A DNA stretch of 64,000 nucleotides, taken from assembly GCA_016195805.1 (NCBI GenBank), contig JACPYT010000011.1, forward strand, positions 124,001 through 188,000, written 5' to 3'. The stretch is from Hydrogenophilales bacterium. GTDB taxonomy: Bacteria; Pseudomonadota; Gammaproteobacteria; Burkholderiales; Thiobacillaceae. The notes below the pieces were generated by a model. The model searched no databases and was not told where the DNA came from. It saw nothing but the letters and a program-made list of their open reading frames with translations. This document shows positions 1 to 11,326 of this stretch, one piece after another (position 1 is the stretch's first letter; every line of letters starts with the position of its first letter). The translations under genes were made by a program, and so were the position numbers.

Positions 1-599
1 ACTCGCCGTTTTCCTTCTTGAGATTGCGTTCGACCGAGTCGATGGAGCCATTCAACCGGTCCTGCATGTCTTCCAGGAAAACCCGGGTATCGCGCGCGGT
101 CAGGTAGCCATAGTAGGCACGTTTTGTGTCGTACACCGTATCGGTGCGCGTCTTCTTGAGTTCGCCCTGCTTGAGGTCGACGTTGCCCTGAGCGGCCTCA
201 CCGTAATGTTCGATCTTGCCAAACGTGAAGAGCGGTTTGATCAGCGCGAAATCGAGATGCGTCCAGTCGGAAATGCCGTTTATCCTGGTGCCGTCGGAGC
301 GCGGCGTACACGGGAACGCGGTGCATGATTGGGCGCCGTTCTGGTAAAACCCGCCCTCGACTTTCGGGGCCAGTCCGACGAAGGCATTGGCACTGAGCCG
401 CCAGCCGTCGTTCCCTTGCACTTCCTCCACCATGCTGCGCGCGGCTTCGACCACCTGTTCGCGCTCCTTGATGCGGGGATCGGCCGCCAGGCTCATTTCC
501 ACAGCCTGCTGCAGGTTGATGGTCTCCGCCTCGCCGGGCAGAGCGGTCAGCAGCATGCCGGCTGCCAGGAGTATGCGGGTCAGTACGTTGCGTGTCATT
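1..599 (-). CDS. TolC-family outer membrane efflux protein, N-terminal part (truncated by window edge)
   Basis: Manual reverse-strand reading from ATG at 599: MTRNVLTRILLAAGMLLTALPGEAETINLQQAVEMSLAADPRIKEREQVVEAARSMVEEVQG...FGKIEHYGEAAQGNVDLKQGELKKTRTDTVYDTKRAYYGYL; signal peptide plus TolC-like helical pattern; absent from the ORF track because it is open at the edge. Confidence 0.75.
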
Positions 600-1077
600 T
601 TGGCACTCCTTCTTGAGCTTTTCCTTCTTGAGCCTTGCCATATAAAAACTGGCCGATCAGATTTTCCAGTACGACCGCGTCCTGCGTGATCAGGATCCGA
701 TCCTTGTTTTTCAGCATCACACTGTCGCCGCCCGGCTCCAGGCCGACGTATTGCTCGCCCAGCAGGCCCGAGGTCATGATGGATGCCGAGGTGTCCTTAG
801 GAAAAGCATAGCGCTTGTCCAGACGCAGCGTGACGACAGCTTCGTATTTTCCATTGTCAAAACGGATATCCGCCACCCTGCCCACGACCACCCCCGCGCT
901 TTTGACCGGTGCACGGGGTTTGAGGCCGCCAATGTTCTGGAAATCGGCAACGACTTCGTAGCTGTCAGTCGAGTTTACGGTGCTCATGCTGCCGACCTTG
1001 AGTGCCAGGAACAGCAGCGCGCCTACGCCCGCGATGACGAATAATCCCACCCAGAGATCGAGTACGGTCCTGTTCAT
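595..1077 (-). CDS. mlaD: MlaD-family MCE-domain lipid transport protein
   Basis: N-terminal TM then MCE domain (GLKPRAPVKSAGVVVGRVADI); next to mlaE and mlaF. Confidence 0.9.
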   Translation of the reverse strand: MNRTVLDLWVGLFVIAGVGALLFLALKVGSMSTVNSTDSYEVVADFQNIGGLKPRAPVKSAGVVVGRVADIRFDNGKYEAVVTLRLDKRYAFPKDTSASIMTSGLLGEQYVGLEPGGDSVMLKNKDRILITQDAVVLENLIGQFLYGKAQEGKAQEGVPK

Positions 1078-1866
1078 TTAATTGAGTCCCCGGAACATGA
1101 ATGCAGTCAAAACAAAATCCAGTGCCAGCACGACCAGGCTGGAGGTCACCACGGTCCGCGTGGTGGCGCCCGACACGCCTTCGGCGGTCGGCGGCGCGTC
1201 GTATCCCTCGAACAGCGCGATGGTGGTGACGGCCACGCCGAACACCACGCTCTTGATGACGCCGTTGAGGATGTCCTGCTCGAAATCGACGGCACCCTGC
1301 ATCTGCGACCAGAACGTGCCCTCGTCCACCCCGATCAGCCGCACGCCGACCAGGTAACCACCGAAGACGCCCAATGCGGAGAACAGGGCGGCCAGCAAGG
1401 GCATGGAAATCACGCCCGCCCAGAAGCGCGGCGCGACCACCCGCGCAATCGGGTCGATTGCCATCATTTCCATCGCCGACAGCTGCTCGGTCGCCTTCAT
1501 CAGGCCGATTTCCGCGGTGATGGCCGATCCGGCCCGGCTGGCGAACAGAAGCCCGGCCAGAACCGGCCCCAGTTCGCGCACCAGGGATAGCGCCACCAGC
1601 GTACCCAGCGCCGATTCGGAGCCATAGCGCTGCAGGGTTTCATAACCCTGCAGACCGAGCACCATGCCGACAAACAGCCCGGATACCAGAATGATGATGA
1701 GCGAGAGCACACCGGTGAAGTACATCTCGCGGATGGTCAACCCGAAGCGGCGGAATGCAGTAGCCGAGTGCAGCAGTATCGCCACGAAGAAGCGCGCTGC
1801 GAAGCCGATGCGCCAGACACCCTGGATCGTGCGGTTTCCCAGATTTTCGATCGCCTGCTTAAGCAC
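1078..1866 (-). CDS. mlaE: MlaE-family ABC transporter permease
   Basis: Permease signature (LVRELGPVLAGLLFASRAGSAITAEIGLMKATEQLSAMEMMAIDP). Confidence 0.95.
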   Translation of the reverse strand: MLKQAIENLGNRTIQGVWRIGFAARFFVAILLHSATAFRRFGLTIREMYFTGVLSLIIILVSGLFVGMVLGLQGYETLQRYGSESALGTLVALSLVRELGPVLAGLLFASRAGSAITAEIGLMKATEQLSAMEMMAIDPIARVVAPRFWAGVISMPLLAALFSALGVFGGYLVGVRLIGVDEGTFWSQMQGAVDFEQDILNGVIKSVVFGVAVTTIALFEGYDAPPTAEGVSGATTRTVVTSSLVVLALDFVLTAFMFRGLN

Positions 1867-2671
1867 GCTGCGCTCCCAACTGAAGGTCGTCGACGAAGGG
1901 CGGCGCTGGATAATGGAACGGCACCGGCCCGTCGGATTCTCCGTGCACGAACTGGTGCACGTAAGGCAGTCCGGAAGCGCGAATTTCGTCCGCCGTGCCC
2001 TCTGCCACGATCACGCCCTCCGAGACAAAATACACATAATCGACGATCTTCAATGATTCCTGCACGTCGTGGGTGACCACCAGCGAGGTCAGCCCCAGGG
2101 TGTCGGTCAGACGACGGATCAGGTTGCCGGTCACCCCGAGTGAAATGGGATCGAGCCCGGCGAACGGCTCGTCGTACATCACCAGCGCAGGATCCAGAGC
2201 GATCGCACGGGCCAGCGCCACCCGCCGCGCCATCCCGCCGGAGAGTTCGGCCGGCATCAGGCGGGCGGCCCCGCGCAGGCCGACGGCATGCAGCTTCATC
2301 AGCACCAGGTCGCGGATGGCATCCTCGGGCAGGTCGGTGTGCTCGCGCAGCTGGAAGGCCACATTGTCGAACACCGACATGTCGGTGAACAACGCGCCGA
2401 ACTGGAACAGCATGCCCATCTTGCGGCGCAGCCGATACAGGCCGGCCCGGTCGAGTTCGCCCAGCGACTCGCCCGCCACGCGCACCGTGCCCTGGCCGGG
2501 CTTGACCTGCCCGCCGATCAGACGCAGGAGCGTGGTTTTGCCACACCCGCTGCTGCCCATGATGGCCACGACCTGCCCCCGTTTGGCGGTCAGGTTGATG
2601 CCCTTCAAAACCGGCCGGGCGCCATAGCCAAACACCGCATCTTTGATCTCGACCAGATTGTCGTTTTGCAA
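1859..2671 (-). CDS. mlaF: MlaF-family ABC transporter ATP-binding protein
   Basis: Walker A GSSGCGKTT, signature LSGGMARR, Walker B VMYDEPFAGLDP. Confidence 0.95.
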   Translation of the reverse strand: MQNDNLVEIKDAVFGYGARPVLKGINLTAKRGQVVAIMGSSGCGKTTLLRLIGGQVKPGQGTVRVAGESLGELDRAGLYRLRRKMGMLFQFGALFTDMSVFDNVAFQLREHTDLPEDAIRDLVLMKLHAVGLRGAARLMPAELSGGMARRVALARAIALDPALVMYDEPFAGLDPISLGVTGNLIRRLTDTLGLTSLVVTHDVQESLKIVDYVYFVSEGVIVAEGTADEIRASGLPYVHQFVHGESDGPVPFHYPAPPFVDDLQLGAQRA

Positions 2672-2804
2672 GAAATCGAGCCTTTTTTTGTTGAGGGCAG
2701 CATTCTACCGAAGCACACCTGCCTGCGGCCTTGCCGAGTAGACCGGGTAGTCTATTCGTCCGGTGTGGTGCGCGCAAGATTAAAGGGGGCGACTTTGCTG
2801 AAAT

Positions 2805-3260
2805 TCAGTAGCCCATCACCTGCCTCAAAGTATTCACCCGTTCCAGCAAGCCGAGATTGGCACTGCGGCTGATCACAAACAGGGGGCCACCGGTTCCTGC
2901 CTGTTGCGTGATGCGCTGCGCCAGAATCCGCAGATCGGGCGCCTCGTCCAGCCACCAGACATGTTCTGCCGACCACGCCGGCATCGCGAGCAGGATGCGG
3001 GGGGAAGCCGGCGGGACGGCCGCAGCGCCGCCCGGCTCCAGCACGAAACAAAATCCGTCCTGCGTGTCCTGCAGCCATTGCGCCCAGTCCGCATCGGAGG
3101 CCACCTGCCAGACGGCTGCCGGCAGATAGACTGCCTGGAATTGCGTGTTGTAATAAGACAACAACCAGTCATCCGGCAGGTCTTCGGGATACAAGCTGCC
3201 GCGCCATTCGGGATGGTCCCAGTTCACGGCGCCGGTCAGAACGAGCGGGAGGGAGGTCAT
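2805..3260 (-). CDS. Hypothetical protein with weak similarity to the N-terminus of DUF72 proteins
   Basis: 151-aa ORF downstream of cysS; WDHPEWRGSLYPEDLPDDWLLSYYNTQFQAVYLPAAVW resembles the DUF72 start. Confidence 0.55.
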   Translation of the reverse strand: MTSLPLVLTGAVNWDHPEWRGSLYPEDLPDDWLLSYYNTQFQAVYLPAAVWQVASDADWAQWLQDTQDGFCFVLEPGGAAAVPPASPRILLAMPAWSAEHVWWLDEAPDLRILAQRITQQAGTGGPLFVISRSANLGLLERVNTLRQVMGY

Positions 3261-3288
3261 GTCGCTATTTCCGCGTCGGGACGGAGAC

Positions 3289-4656
3289 TCAGGCCCGCCG
3301 CCAGGTAGTCCCGCCCGTCCCGTCTTCCAGCACGACGCCTGCAGCCGTCAGCGCATCGCGGATACGGTCGGATTCGGCGAAATCCTTCGCCTTGCGCGCC
3401 GCCTGGCGCGCGGCGATCAAGCTTTCGATCTCGGCCTCGGGCAAGCCGCCGTCCGCGGTTCCCGCCTGCAGGAATTCCGCTGCGTCGCGCTGCAGCAGAC
3501 CCAGCACTCTGCCCAGGCTGCGCAGGGTCTGGGCGGCGGCGGCGTCTCCCCGGTTTGCTTCGCCCGCGAGCTCGAACAGCACTGCCAACGCCTCGGGGGT
3601 ATTGAAGTCGTCGTCCATCGCTGCCTGGAAGCGCTGTGCCGCAGGCTGGCTCCAGTCCGGCGCGGACGCCGTGGCGGGCGCGTTTTTCAGGGCCGTATAC
3701 AAGCGCGTCAGCGCGCCTTTTGCGTCGTCGAGATGCGCATCCGAATAATTCAACGGGCTGCGGTAATGGGCGCGCAGGATGAAGAAGCGCACCACTTCGG
3801 CATCGTATTTCGCCAGCACTTCGCGGATGGTGAAGAAATTACCGAGCGATTTCGACATCTTCTCGTTGTCCACCCGTACGAAGCCGTTGTGCAGCCAGTA
3901 GTTGACGAAAGTGCAGCCGTGCGCGCCCTCGGACTGGGCGATCTCGTTTTCGTGATGCGGGAACTGCAGGTCTTGGCCGCCGCCATGGATGTCGAAATGC
4001 TGGCCGAGCAGCTCGGCGCTCATCGCCGAGCATTCGATGTGCCAGCCGGGGCGGCCCGGCCCCCACGGCGATTCCCACGCCGGCTCGCCTGGCTTGGCGG
4101 CCTTCCACAGCACGAAGTCCATCGGGTCGCGCTTGTAGGGGTCGATGTCCACGCGTTCGCCGGCCCGCAGTTCGTCCAGGCTTTTTCCGGACAGGCGACC
4201 GTATTCGGGAAAGGCACGCACGCTGTAATACACGTCGCCATTGGGCGCCGGGTAGGCCAGATCATTGCGGATCAGTTGCCCAATCAGCGCCAGCATCTGC
4301 GCCACGTATTCGGTGGCACGCGGCTCGTGGTCGGGCGGCAGCACGCCGAGCGCCCGCTCGTCCTCGTGCATCGCGGCGATGAAGCGGCCGGTCAGCGCGG
4401 CCGGCGTTTCGCCATTTTCCTGCGCACGCTTGATGATCTTGTCGTCGATGTCGGTGATGTTGCGGACGTATTCGACGCGATAGCCGCTGGCACGCAGCCA
4501 GCGCGTCACCATGTCGAACACCACGAACACCCGCGCATGACCCAGGTGGCACAGGTCGTACACCGTCATGCCGCACACGTACATGCGGACGACACCGGGG
4601 GTGAGCGGGACGAATTCTTCCTTGGTGCGCGTGAGGGAATTGGTGATGTGCAGCAT
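3289..4656 (-). CDS. cysS: Cysteinyl-tRNA synthetase
   Basis: [26 protein letters not shown] and KMSKSLGNF motifs. Confidence 0.97.
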   Translation of the reverse strand: MLHITNSLTRTKEEFVPLTPGVVRMYVCGMTVYDLCHLGHARVFVVFDMVTRWLRASGYRVEYVRNITDIDDKIIKRAQENGETPAALTGRFIAAMHEDERALGVLPPDHEPRATEYVAQMLALIGQLIRNDLAYPAPNGDVYYSVRAFPEYGRLSGKSLDELRAGERVDIDPYKRDPMDFVLWKAAKPGEPAWESPWGPGRPGWHIECSAMSAELLGQHFDIHGGGQDLQFPHHENEIAQSEGAHGCTFVNYWLHNGFVRVDNEKMSKSLGNFFTIREVLAKYDAEVVRFFILRAHYRSPLNYSDAHLDDAKGALTRLYTALKNAPATASAPDWSQPAAQRFQAAMDDDFNTPEALAVLFELAGEANRGDAAAAQTLRSLGRVLGLLQRDAAEFLQAGTADGGLPEAEIESLIAARQAARKAKDFAESDRIRDALTAAGVVLEDGTGGTTWRRA

Positions 4657-4773
4657 GGTACGGGCGGGCCTGGGGCGAAATGTCAGGGGGCGGACTGAAG
4701 CGGCGCACCGACTGTCTTAGCGGGGTCGATGTTGTTAGAATGCCGGCTTCCCAAGATGATCCGAGCATATCAC

Positions 4774-5307
4774 ATGGCTTTGTCACGTTTCCTTGCCGCG
4801 GTTATTGCCAGCGTCATGCTCGCCAGCCTCCCTGTGCGGGCCGACGAAATACAGGACATCAACCTGCAGTTCCGCAAGGGCGAGTTGCCCGCCGCGCTCG
4901 AGCACGCCAACCGGTATCTGGCCAAGAACCCGAAGGATGCCCAGGCCCGCTTCCTGAAGGGCCTGATCCTCGGCGACCTGGGCAAGACCAACGACGCCAT
5001 CGACGTGCTCAAAGGCCTGACGGAGGATTACCCGGAACTGCGCGAACCCTACAACAACCTGGCCGTGCTGTATGCCTCGCAGGGCCGCTACGAAGCCGCC
5101 CGGAACGCCCTGGAAATGGCGATCCGCTCACACCCCGACTACGTCACCGCCCACGAAAACCTTGGCGACATCTATGCCAAAATGGCAGCGATCGAGTATG
5201 ACAAGGCCTTGGCGCTGGACAGCAAGAACACGACGGTACAAACCCGGCTCAAGCTGATCCAGACCATGCTCGGGGGGCAGGCGACCAAGCCCGCTCAGCC
5301 CAGATAA
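4774..5307 (+). CDS. Secreted tetratricopeptide repeat protein
   Basis: Signal peptide MALSRFLAAVIASVMLASLPVRA then TPR repeats; internal start preferred to 4729. Confidence 0.8.
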   Translation: MALSRFLAAVIASVMLASLPVRADEIQDINLQFRKGELPAALEHANRYLAKNPKDAQARFLKGLILGDLGKTNDAIDVLKGLTEDYPELREPYNNLAVLYASQGRYEAARNALEMAIRSHPDYVTAHENLGDIYAKMAAIEYDKALALDSKNTTVQTRLKLIQTMLGGQATKPAQPR

Positions 5308-5378
5308 CCCATACGTCCGGCGCGGTGTGCGGAAACGGAACCGGACACTTATTCACGTAAACTTTTTTAGGATTTCAC

Positions 5379-5870
5379 ATGGTCAAGCTGCACACGAATC
5401 ACGGCATCATCGTCCTCGAACTCGACGCCGAGAAGGCTCCCAAGACGGTCGAAAACTTCCTGCAATACGTGCGCGACGGCTTCTTCGACGGCACCGTCTT
5501 CCACCGTGTGATCGACGGCTTCATGATTCAGGGCGGCGGCTTCGAACCCGGCATGACGCAGAAACCCACCCGTGCCACGATCGAGAACGAAGCGTCCAAC
5601 GGCCTCAAGAACGAGGCCTACACCATCGCCATGGCGCGCACCCCCAATCCCAATTCGGCCACCGCGCAGTTCTTCATCAACGTCGCCAACAACAGCTTCC
5701 TCAACTTCACCGCGCCGACCCCGCAGGGCTACGGCTATGCCGTGTTCGGCAAAGTGGTCGAAGGCATGGACGTGGTCGACGCGATCAAGAAGGTCAAGAC
5801 CGGCAACCGCGCCGGGCACCAGGACGTGCCGCTGGAAGACGTGGTGATCACCAAGGCGGAAATCGTCTGA
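5379..5870 (+). CDS. ppiB: Peptidyl-prolyl cis-trans isomerase, cyclophilin type
   Basis: [39 protein letters not shown]. Confidence 0.95.
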   Translation: MVKLHTNHGIIVLELDAEKAPKTVENFLQYVRDGFFDGTVFHRVIDGFMIQGGGFEPGMTQKPTRATIENEASNGLKNEAYTIAMARTPNPNSATAQFFINVANNSFLNFTAPTPQGYGYAVFGKVVEGMDVVDAIKKVKTGNRAGHQDVPLEDVVITKAEIV

Positions 5871-5877
5871 CCGGCCG

Positions 5878-6627
5878 GTGAGCCTGACGGAAAAACCAGG
5901 CGCGGGCCGCACCTACTTCGTTGCCGACCTGCACCTGACCGACGAACGCCCGGCTGCCACCGGGCGTTTTTTTCGCTTCCTGCAGGACGAGGCGGCAGGT
6001 GCAGATGCGCTCTACATCCTCGGCGACCTGTTCGAGGCCTGGATCGGCGACGACCACGACGAACAGGTCGCCGGCGACACGGCGCAACGGCTCGCGACGC
6101 TGGTCGCCGCCGGCACGCGGGTGTACTTCATGCACGGCAACCGCGACTTCATGCTGGCCGAGCGCTACGCCGCGCGTTCCGGCATGAAGCTGCTGGCGGA
6201 TCCGGCCCGCATCGACCTGTACGGCGTGCCGACGCTGTTGATGCACGGCGACACCCTGTGTACCGACGATACCGCCTACCAGGATTTCCGCCGCCGCGTC
6301 CGCCATCCGCTGACGCGCGCGCTGCTGCGCCGCCTGCCACGGGCGTTGCGTAGCCGCATGGCGCGCCAGGCACGGGCCGGCAGCGAAGCGGCCAAGACGC
6401 ACAAGGCCGCCGCGATCATGGATGCGAATGCCGACGAAGTCGTGCGCGTACTGCGCGAACACCAGGCCGGCCGCCTGATCCACGGCCACACCCATCGTCC
6501 CGCGCAGCATGTCCATGAGGTCGACGGCCGCGAATGCGAACGCTGGGTGGTACCCGACTGGTATGCCCGCTGGGGCTATGTGGTGTGCGACGCCAGGGGC
6601 TGCACGCTCAGGGTCGAGGATCTATGA
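5878..6627 (+). CDS. lpxH: UDP-2,3-diacylglucosamine diphosphatase (GTG start)
   Basis: FVADLHLTDERPA, GDLFEAWIGDD, HGNRDFML, HGHTHRPA metallophosphoesterase motifs. Confidence 0.93.
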   Translation: MSLTEKPGAGRTYFVADLHLTDERPAATGRFFRFLQDEAAGADALYILGDLFEAWIGDDHDEQVAGDTAQRLATLVAAGTRVYFMHGNRDFMLAERYAARSGMKLLADPARIDLYGVPTLLMHGDTLCTDDTAYQDFRRRVRHPLTRALLRRLPRALRSRMARQARAGSEAAKTHKAAAIMDANADEVVRVLREHQAGRLIHGHTHRPAQHVHEVDGRECERWVVPDWYARWGYVVCDARGCTLRVEDL

Positions 6628-6648
6628 CGACGCGTTGACCTCGCCTGC

Positions 6649-7302
6649 CTATGACGGCGCATTGACCTGCGCCATGCCCTCCGGCACACGGAACAGTTCG
6701 GGGTTCACCGGCTGCCGGGTTTCGCTTTCGAATGTCCGCGTCCGCCCGGTGAACTCACGTTCCTCCAGGGGCAGGCCGAGCTTGAGCGTGTCGCCCGAGT
6801 TCCACACCTGATTCGCCAGGTCACAGTCATACTGCAAATCGGGAGGCGATGCCTTCCACACCCGGTATTGGGTCGCGGCCAGAATGGACTTCTGCTCGGC
6901 CATCGCACGCGCCACATCCAAGGCGTGCCGGGCGGCAATGCCGGCACTGCATGTCACGCCCTTGACCGTCAGGGTGAAACGCTTGCCGCCGCGCTCGGCC
7001 TTGTCCGCGACCAGCCGGGGCTTCCAGCCGGCGGGTTGCGGCGGCAGCGTGCCGGGCGCGAACACCATCGCCAGCCTGCTGTCGTGCATGACGTTGATGA
7101 CCACGCGCCGCTTGCGGTCCAGCAGGCTGAAATCGCCCGCGTCCTCGCCGCTGTCCATGCGCATGAAATCGGGGGTCACCAGGATGCGCGTCGTGTAAGG
7201 CGGGCCGCCGGGGTCCTGGTCGACATAACGCAGCACCGTCATGTCGTCCGCATGCGCGATACCGACGCACAGCGCGAGCAGAAGACCGAACAGCGCATTC
7301 AT
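6649..7302 (-). CDS. Secreted hypothetical protein
   Basis: ORF with signal peptide MNALFGLLLALCVGIAHA; start at 7302 abuts the metZ stop. Confidence 0.7.
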   Translation of the reverse strand: MNALFGLLLALCVGIAHADDMTVLRYVDQDPGGPPYTTRILVTPDFMRMDSGEDAGDFSLLDRKRRVVINVMHDSRLAMVFAPGTLPPQPAGWKPRLVADKAERGGKRFTLTVKGVTCSAGIAARHALDVARAMAEQKSILAATQYRVWKASPPDLQYDCDLANQVWNSGDTLKLGLPLEEREFTGRTRTFESETRQPVNPELFRVPEGMAQVNAPS

Positions 7303-8474
7303 CACCCCAGCCCGCGCGCCAGGTCTGCCTGGATGTCGGCCACCGATTCCAGCCCAGCAGCGATGCGTACCAGCCCGTCGCCGATGCCGGCTGCCGCGCG
7401 CTGCTCCGCCGTCATGCGGCTGTGCGTGGTCGACGCGGGGTGGGTGATCGTGGATTTGGTATCGCCGAGGTTGGCGGTGATCGAGAGCAGCTTCGTCGCG
7501 TCGATCAGCTTCCAGGCGGCATCCTTGCCCCCCTTGAGCTCGAACGAGACGATGCCGCCGCCGGTTTTCTGCTGGCGCATCGCGAGCTCGTGCTGCGGGT
7601 GCGACGGCAGGCCGGGATACCACACGCGCGCCACCTGTGGCTGGGCTTCCAGCCATTGCGCCAGCGCCAGCGCGTTTCTCGAATGCGCTTCCATGCGCAG
7701 CGAGAGCGTCTCCATGCCTTTGAGGATCACCCAGGCGTTGAACGCCGACAGGGTCGGACCGGCGGTACGCAGGAAGGTATAGACGCCCTCCATCAGCTCC
7801 TTGCCGCCCAGCACGGCACCCCCGAGCACCCTGCCCTGCCCGTCGAGATACTTGGTGGCGGAGTGGATCACGATGTCGGCGCCGAATTCGAGCGGCTTCT
7901 GCAGCGCAGGCGAGCAGAAGCAGTTGTCGACCGCAAGCCAGGCGCCGGCCTCGTGCGCGATATCGGCGAGCGCGCGGATGTCGCTGACTTCGGTGAGCGG
8001 GTTGGACGGCGATTCGACGAAAAAGAGCTTCGTGTTCGGCTTCACCGCCGCACGCCATTCCGCCGGATCGGTCGGCGACACATAGGTCGTCTCAACGCCG
8101 AAGCGGCCGAGGATGTTGGAGAACAGCTGCACCGTCGAGCCGAAGATCGAACGCGACGCAACGACATGCTCGCCCGCTTTCATCAGCCCCATCACCGTCG
8201 CCAGGATCGACGCCATGCCGGAAGAAAATGCCACGCAGCGCTCGGCGCCTTCCAGCGCGGCGAGCCGCGCCTCCATCATGCTGACGGTAGGATTGGCGAA
8301 GCGCGCATAGATGGGCCCGGGCTGTTCGCCCTTGAAACGTGCCGCCGCCTCCGCAGCGCTGCCGAACATGAAGCTCGAAGTGAGGAATATCGCCTCCGAG
8401 TGTTCGTTGAACTGGCTGCGCACCGTACCAGCACGCACGGCCAGCGTCTCAATGTCGAATTCGTCGTTGTTCAT
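7302..8474 (-). CDS. metZ: O-succinylhomoserine sulfhydrylase
   Basis: Cys/Met metabolism PLP enzyme: IHSATKYLDGQGRVLGG, SSGMASILATVMGL, TTHSRMTAEQRAAAGI. Confidence 0.93.
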   Translation of the reverse strand: MNNDEFDIETLAVRAGTVRSQFNEHSEAIFLTSSFMFGSAAEAAARFKGEQPGPIYARFANPTVSMMEARLAALEGAERCVAFSSGMASILATVMGLMKAGEHVVASRSIFGSTVQLFSNILGRFGVETTYVSPTDPAEWRAAVKPNTKLFFVESPSNPLTEVSDIRALADIAHEAGAWLAVDNCFCSPALQKPLEFGADIVIHSATKYLDGQGRVLGGAVLGGKELMEGVYTFLRTAGPTLSAFNAWVILKGMETLSLRMEAHSRNALALAQWLEAQPQVARVWYPGLPSHPQHELAMRQQKTGGGIVSFELKGGKDAAWKLIDATKLLSITANLGDTKSTITHPASTTHSRMTAEQRAAAGIGDGLVRIAAGLESVADIQADLARGLG

Positions 8475-8481
8475 GTTTGAT

Positions 8482-8523
8482 CCAAAAATAAAAAACCCCG
8501 AACGGCAAGCGCGGTTCGGGGTT
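8482..8523 (-). terminator. Rho-independent-type hairpin between the SAM-II-like aptamer and metZ
   Basis: Perfect 10-bp inverted repeat aaccccgaac (8494-8503) / gttcggggtt (8514-8523), followed on the minus strand by TTTTTTATTTTT. Confidence 0.85.
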
Positions 8524-8533
8524 TCCCTGGCGA

Positions 8534-8584
8534 CGCTTTAGCCGAATTTATCAAGCGCCCGCAAGCTGAAGTTCAAATCGGCGC
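8534..8584 (-). promoter_or_regulatory. SAM-II-type riboswitch aptamer upstream of metZ
   Basis: Minus strand GCGCCGATTTGAACTTCAGCTTGCGGGCGCTTGATAAATTCGGCTAAAGCG carries the recalled SAM-II hallmarks: GCGCC/GGGCGC stem, GATTTGAA, CTTGC, TGATAAAT and GCTAAA. Confidence 0.85.
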
Positions 8585-8615
8585 AGGGACAATGTACGCC
8601 CGGCACCGGACAGGG

Positions 8616-10139
<1,524 letters not shown>

Positions 10140-10160
10140 ACCGTGCACCCATCCATAAAG

Positions 10161-10652
10161 TTATTCGAAACGAATGTACTTCGCCACATCGGCCGGCACC
10201 AGCGGCAAGGCATGCTGCGCCATCGCCTGCAGGCTGCCCGACACCTTGGCCTGCTTCCAGAAGTCGGTGCGCGGCAGCGAGGTCAGGCCGGCCGCCAGCG
10301 TCAGTCCGACCAGGATCACCAAGCCCTTGGCCAGCCCCAGCACCCCGCCCAGTACCTTGTCGGCACCACCCAGTCCCACTGCCTTGACCAGCGAAGACAG
10401 GGCATGCCCCAGCAGCAGCACGCCGATCAGTACCACCAGGAAAACCACCGCAAAACCGGCAAAGTAGCGAATGTTCGGGCTCTCGATCCCGATCGGCAAC
10501 AGTGGCGCCACCACCAACGCGCCCCATTTGCCCAGCACAAACGCCAGGAACCAGGCCGCCAGCGAAAACAGCGTGTCGACCATGCCGCGCATCAGCCCGC
10601 GCACCGCCGTCAGGACCAGCACCAGCACCACGATGAGATCGAGCATGCTCAC
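10161..10652 (-). CDS. cvpA: CvpA family membrane protein
   Basis: MSMLDLIVVLVLVLTAVRGLMRGMVDTLFSLAAW; upstream of purF. Confidence 0.92.
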   Translation of the reverse strand: MSMLDLIVVLVLVLTAVRGLMRGMVDTLFSLAAWFLAFVLGKWGALVVAPLLPIGIESPNIRYFAGFAVVFLVVLIGVLLLGHALSSLVKAVGLGGADKVLGGVLGLAKGLVILVGLTLAAGLTSLPRTDFWKQAKVSGSLQAMAQHALPLVPADVAKYIRFE

Positions 10653-11326
10653 TTGGCGAGCACCTGCCCGGTCATGCCATGCTCGGCCAGCTTCACCGCT
10701 GCCGTCACTGCGGCTGCACGCGTGGGGTAGGGCCCCACGCGCACGCGGGTCAGGCTGCCGACCGTGTCGGTGTAGGCCGGCAAGCCGGCCAGCGCTGCGC
10801 GTGCCTTGAGTTCGCGCGCCTTGGCGCCATCGGACAGGGCGGCCAGCTGCACCACGAACGCTTCGCTGGCAGCCTCGGATTTTGCCTGCTGGGCAGGCTT
10901 GGAAGCAGGCCTGGCGGGCTGCGGTTTAGGCAGCGGCCTGGCTGCTTCAGGTTTGACAGGCTCAGACCTGACCGGTTCAGGCTTGGTCCGCTCGACCGGC
11001 GAAGGTTTGGCCGCTTCGTGTGCGGGTTTGGCTAGCGGTTTGGCAGGTTCAGGCGACGTAGGTCGAGGCTCGGGGTGAACTGGGGCAGCCTGTGGCACGG
11101 GCGCAGCAGACGCATCGGATCTGTCCGTTCGTTCGGGCTGTGCCGCCGGCTCCGGGGCGGGCATCGGCGCAGCGGCCATATGGACCGATAGCGAACTCGT
11201 CGGTGGCGGCTCGTCTTCCAGCAACAGCGGCAGCACGATCACCGCCAGCAGGGTCAGTGCCACCGCGCCGATCAGGCGGCGCCGGGCAAGGCGTTTGAGG
11301 TCATTTTCACTGCTGGGTGGCGGCAT
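10649..11326 (-). CDS. SPOR-domain cell division protein, DedD-like
   Basis: Single N-terminal TM, Pro/Lys-rich linker, C-terminal SPOR domain (VVQLAALSDGAKARELKARAALAGLPAYTDTVGSLTRVRVGPY). Confidence 0.88.
   Translation of the reverse strand: MPPPSSENDLKRLARRRLIGAVALTLLAVIVLPLLLEDEPPPTSSLSVHMAAAPMPAPEPAAQPERTDRSDASAAPVPQAAPVHPEPRPTSPEPAKPLAKPAHEAAKPSPVERTKPEPVRSEPVKPEAARPLPKPQPARPASKPAQQAKSEAASEAFVVQLAALSDGAKARELKARAALAGLPAYTDTVGSLTRVRVGPYPTRAAAVTAAVKLAEHGMTGQVLAK

Noticed and set aside
3259-4698. 479-aa plus-strand ORF antisense to cysS
   Set aside because: Shadow ORF; cysS is unambiguous.
6649-8058. 469-aa minus-strand ORF as one protein
   Set aside because: Its N-terminal part is an alternate frame of metZ; only the segment from ATG 7302 (signal peptide) is supported.
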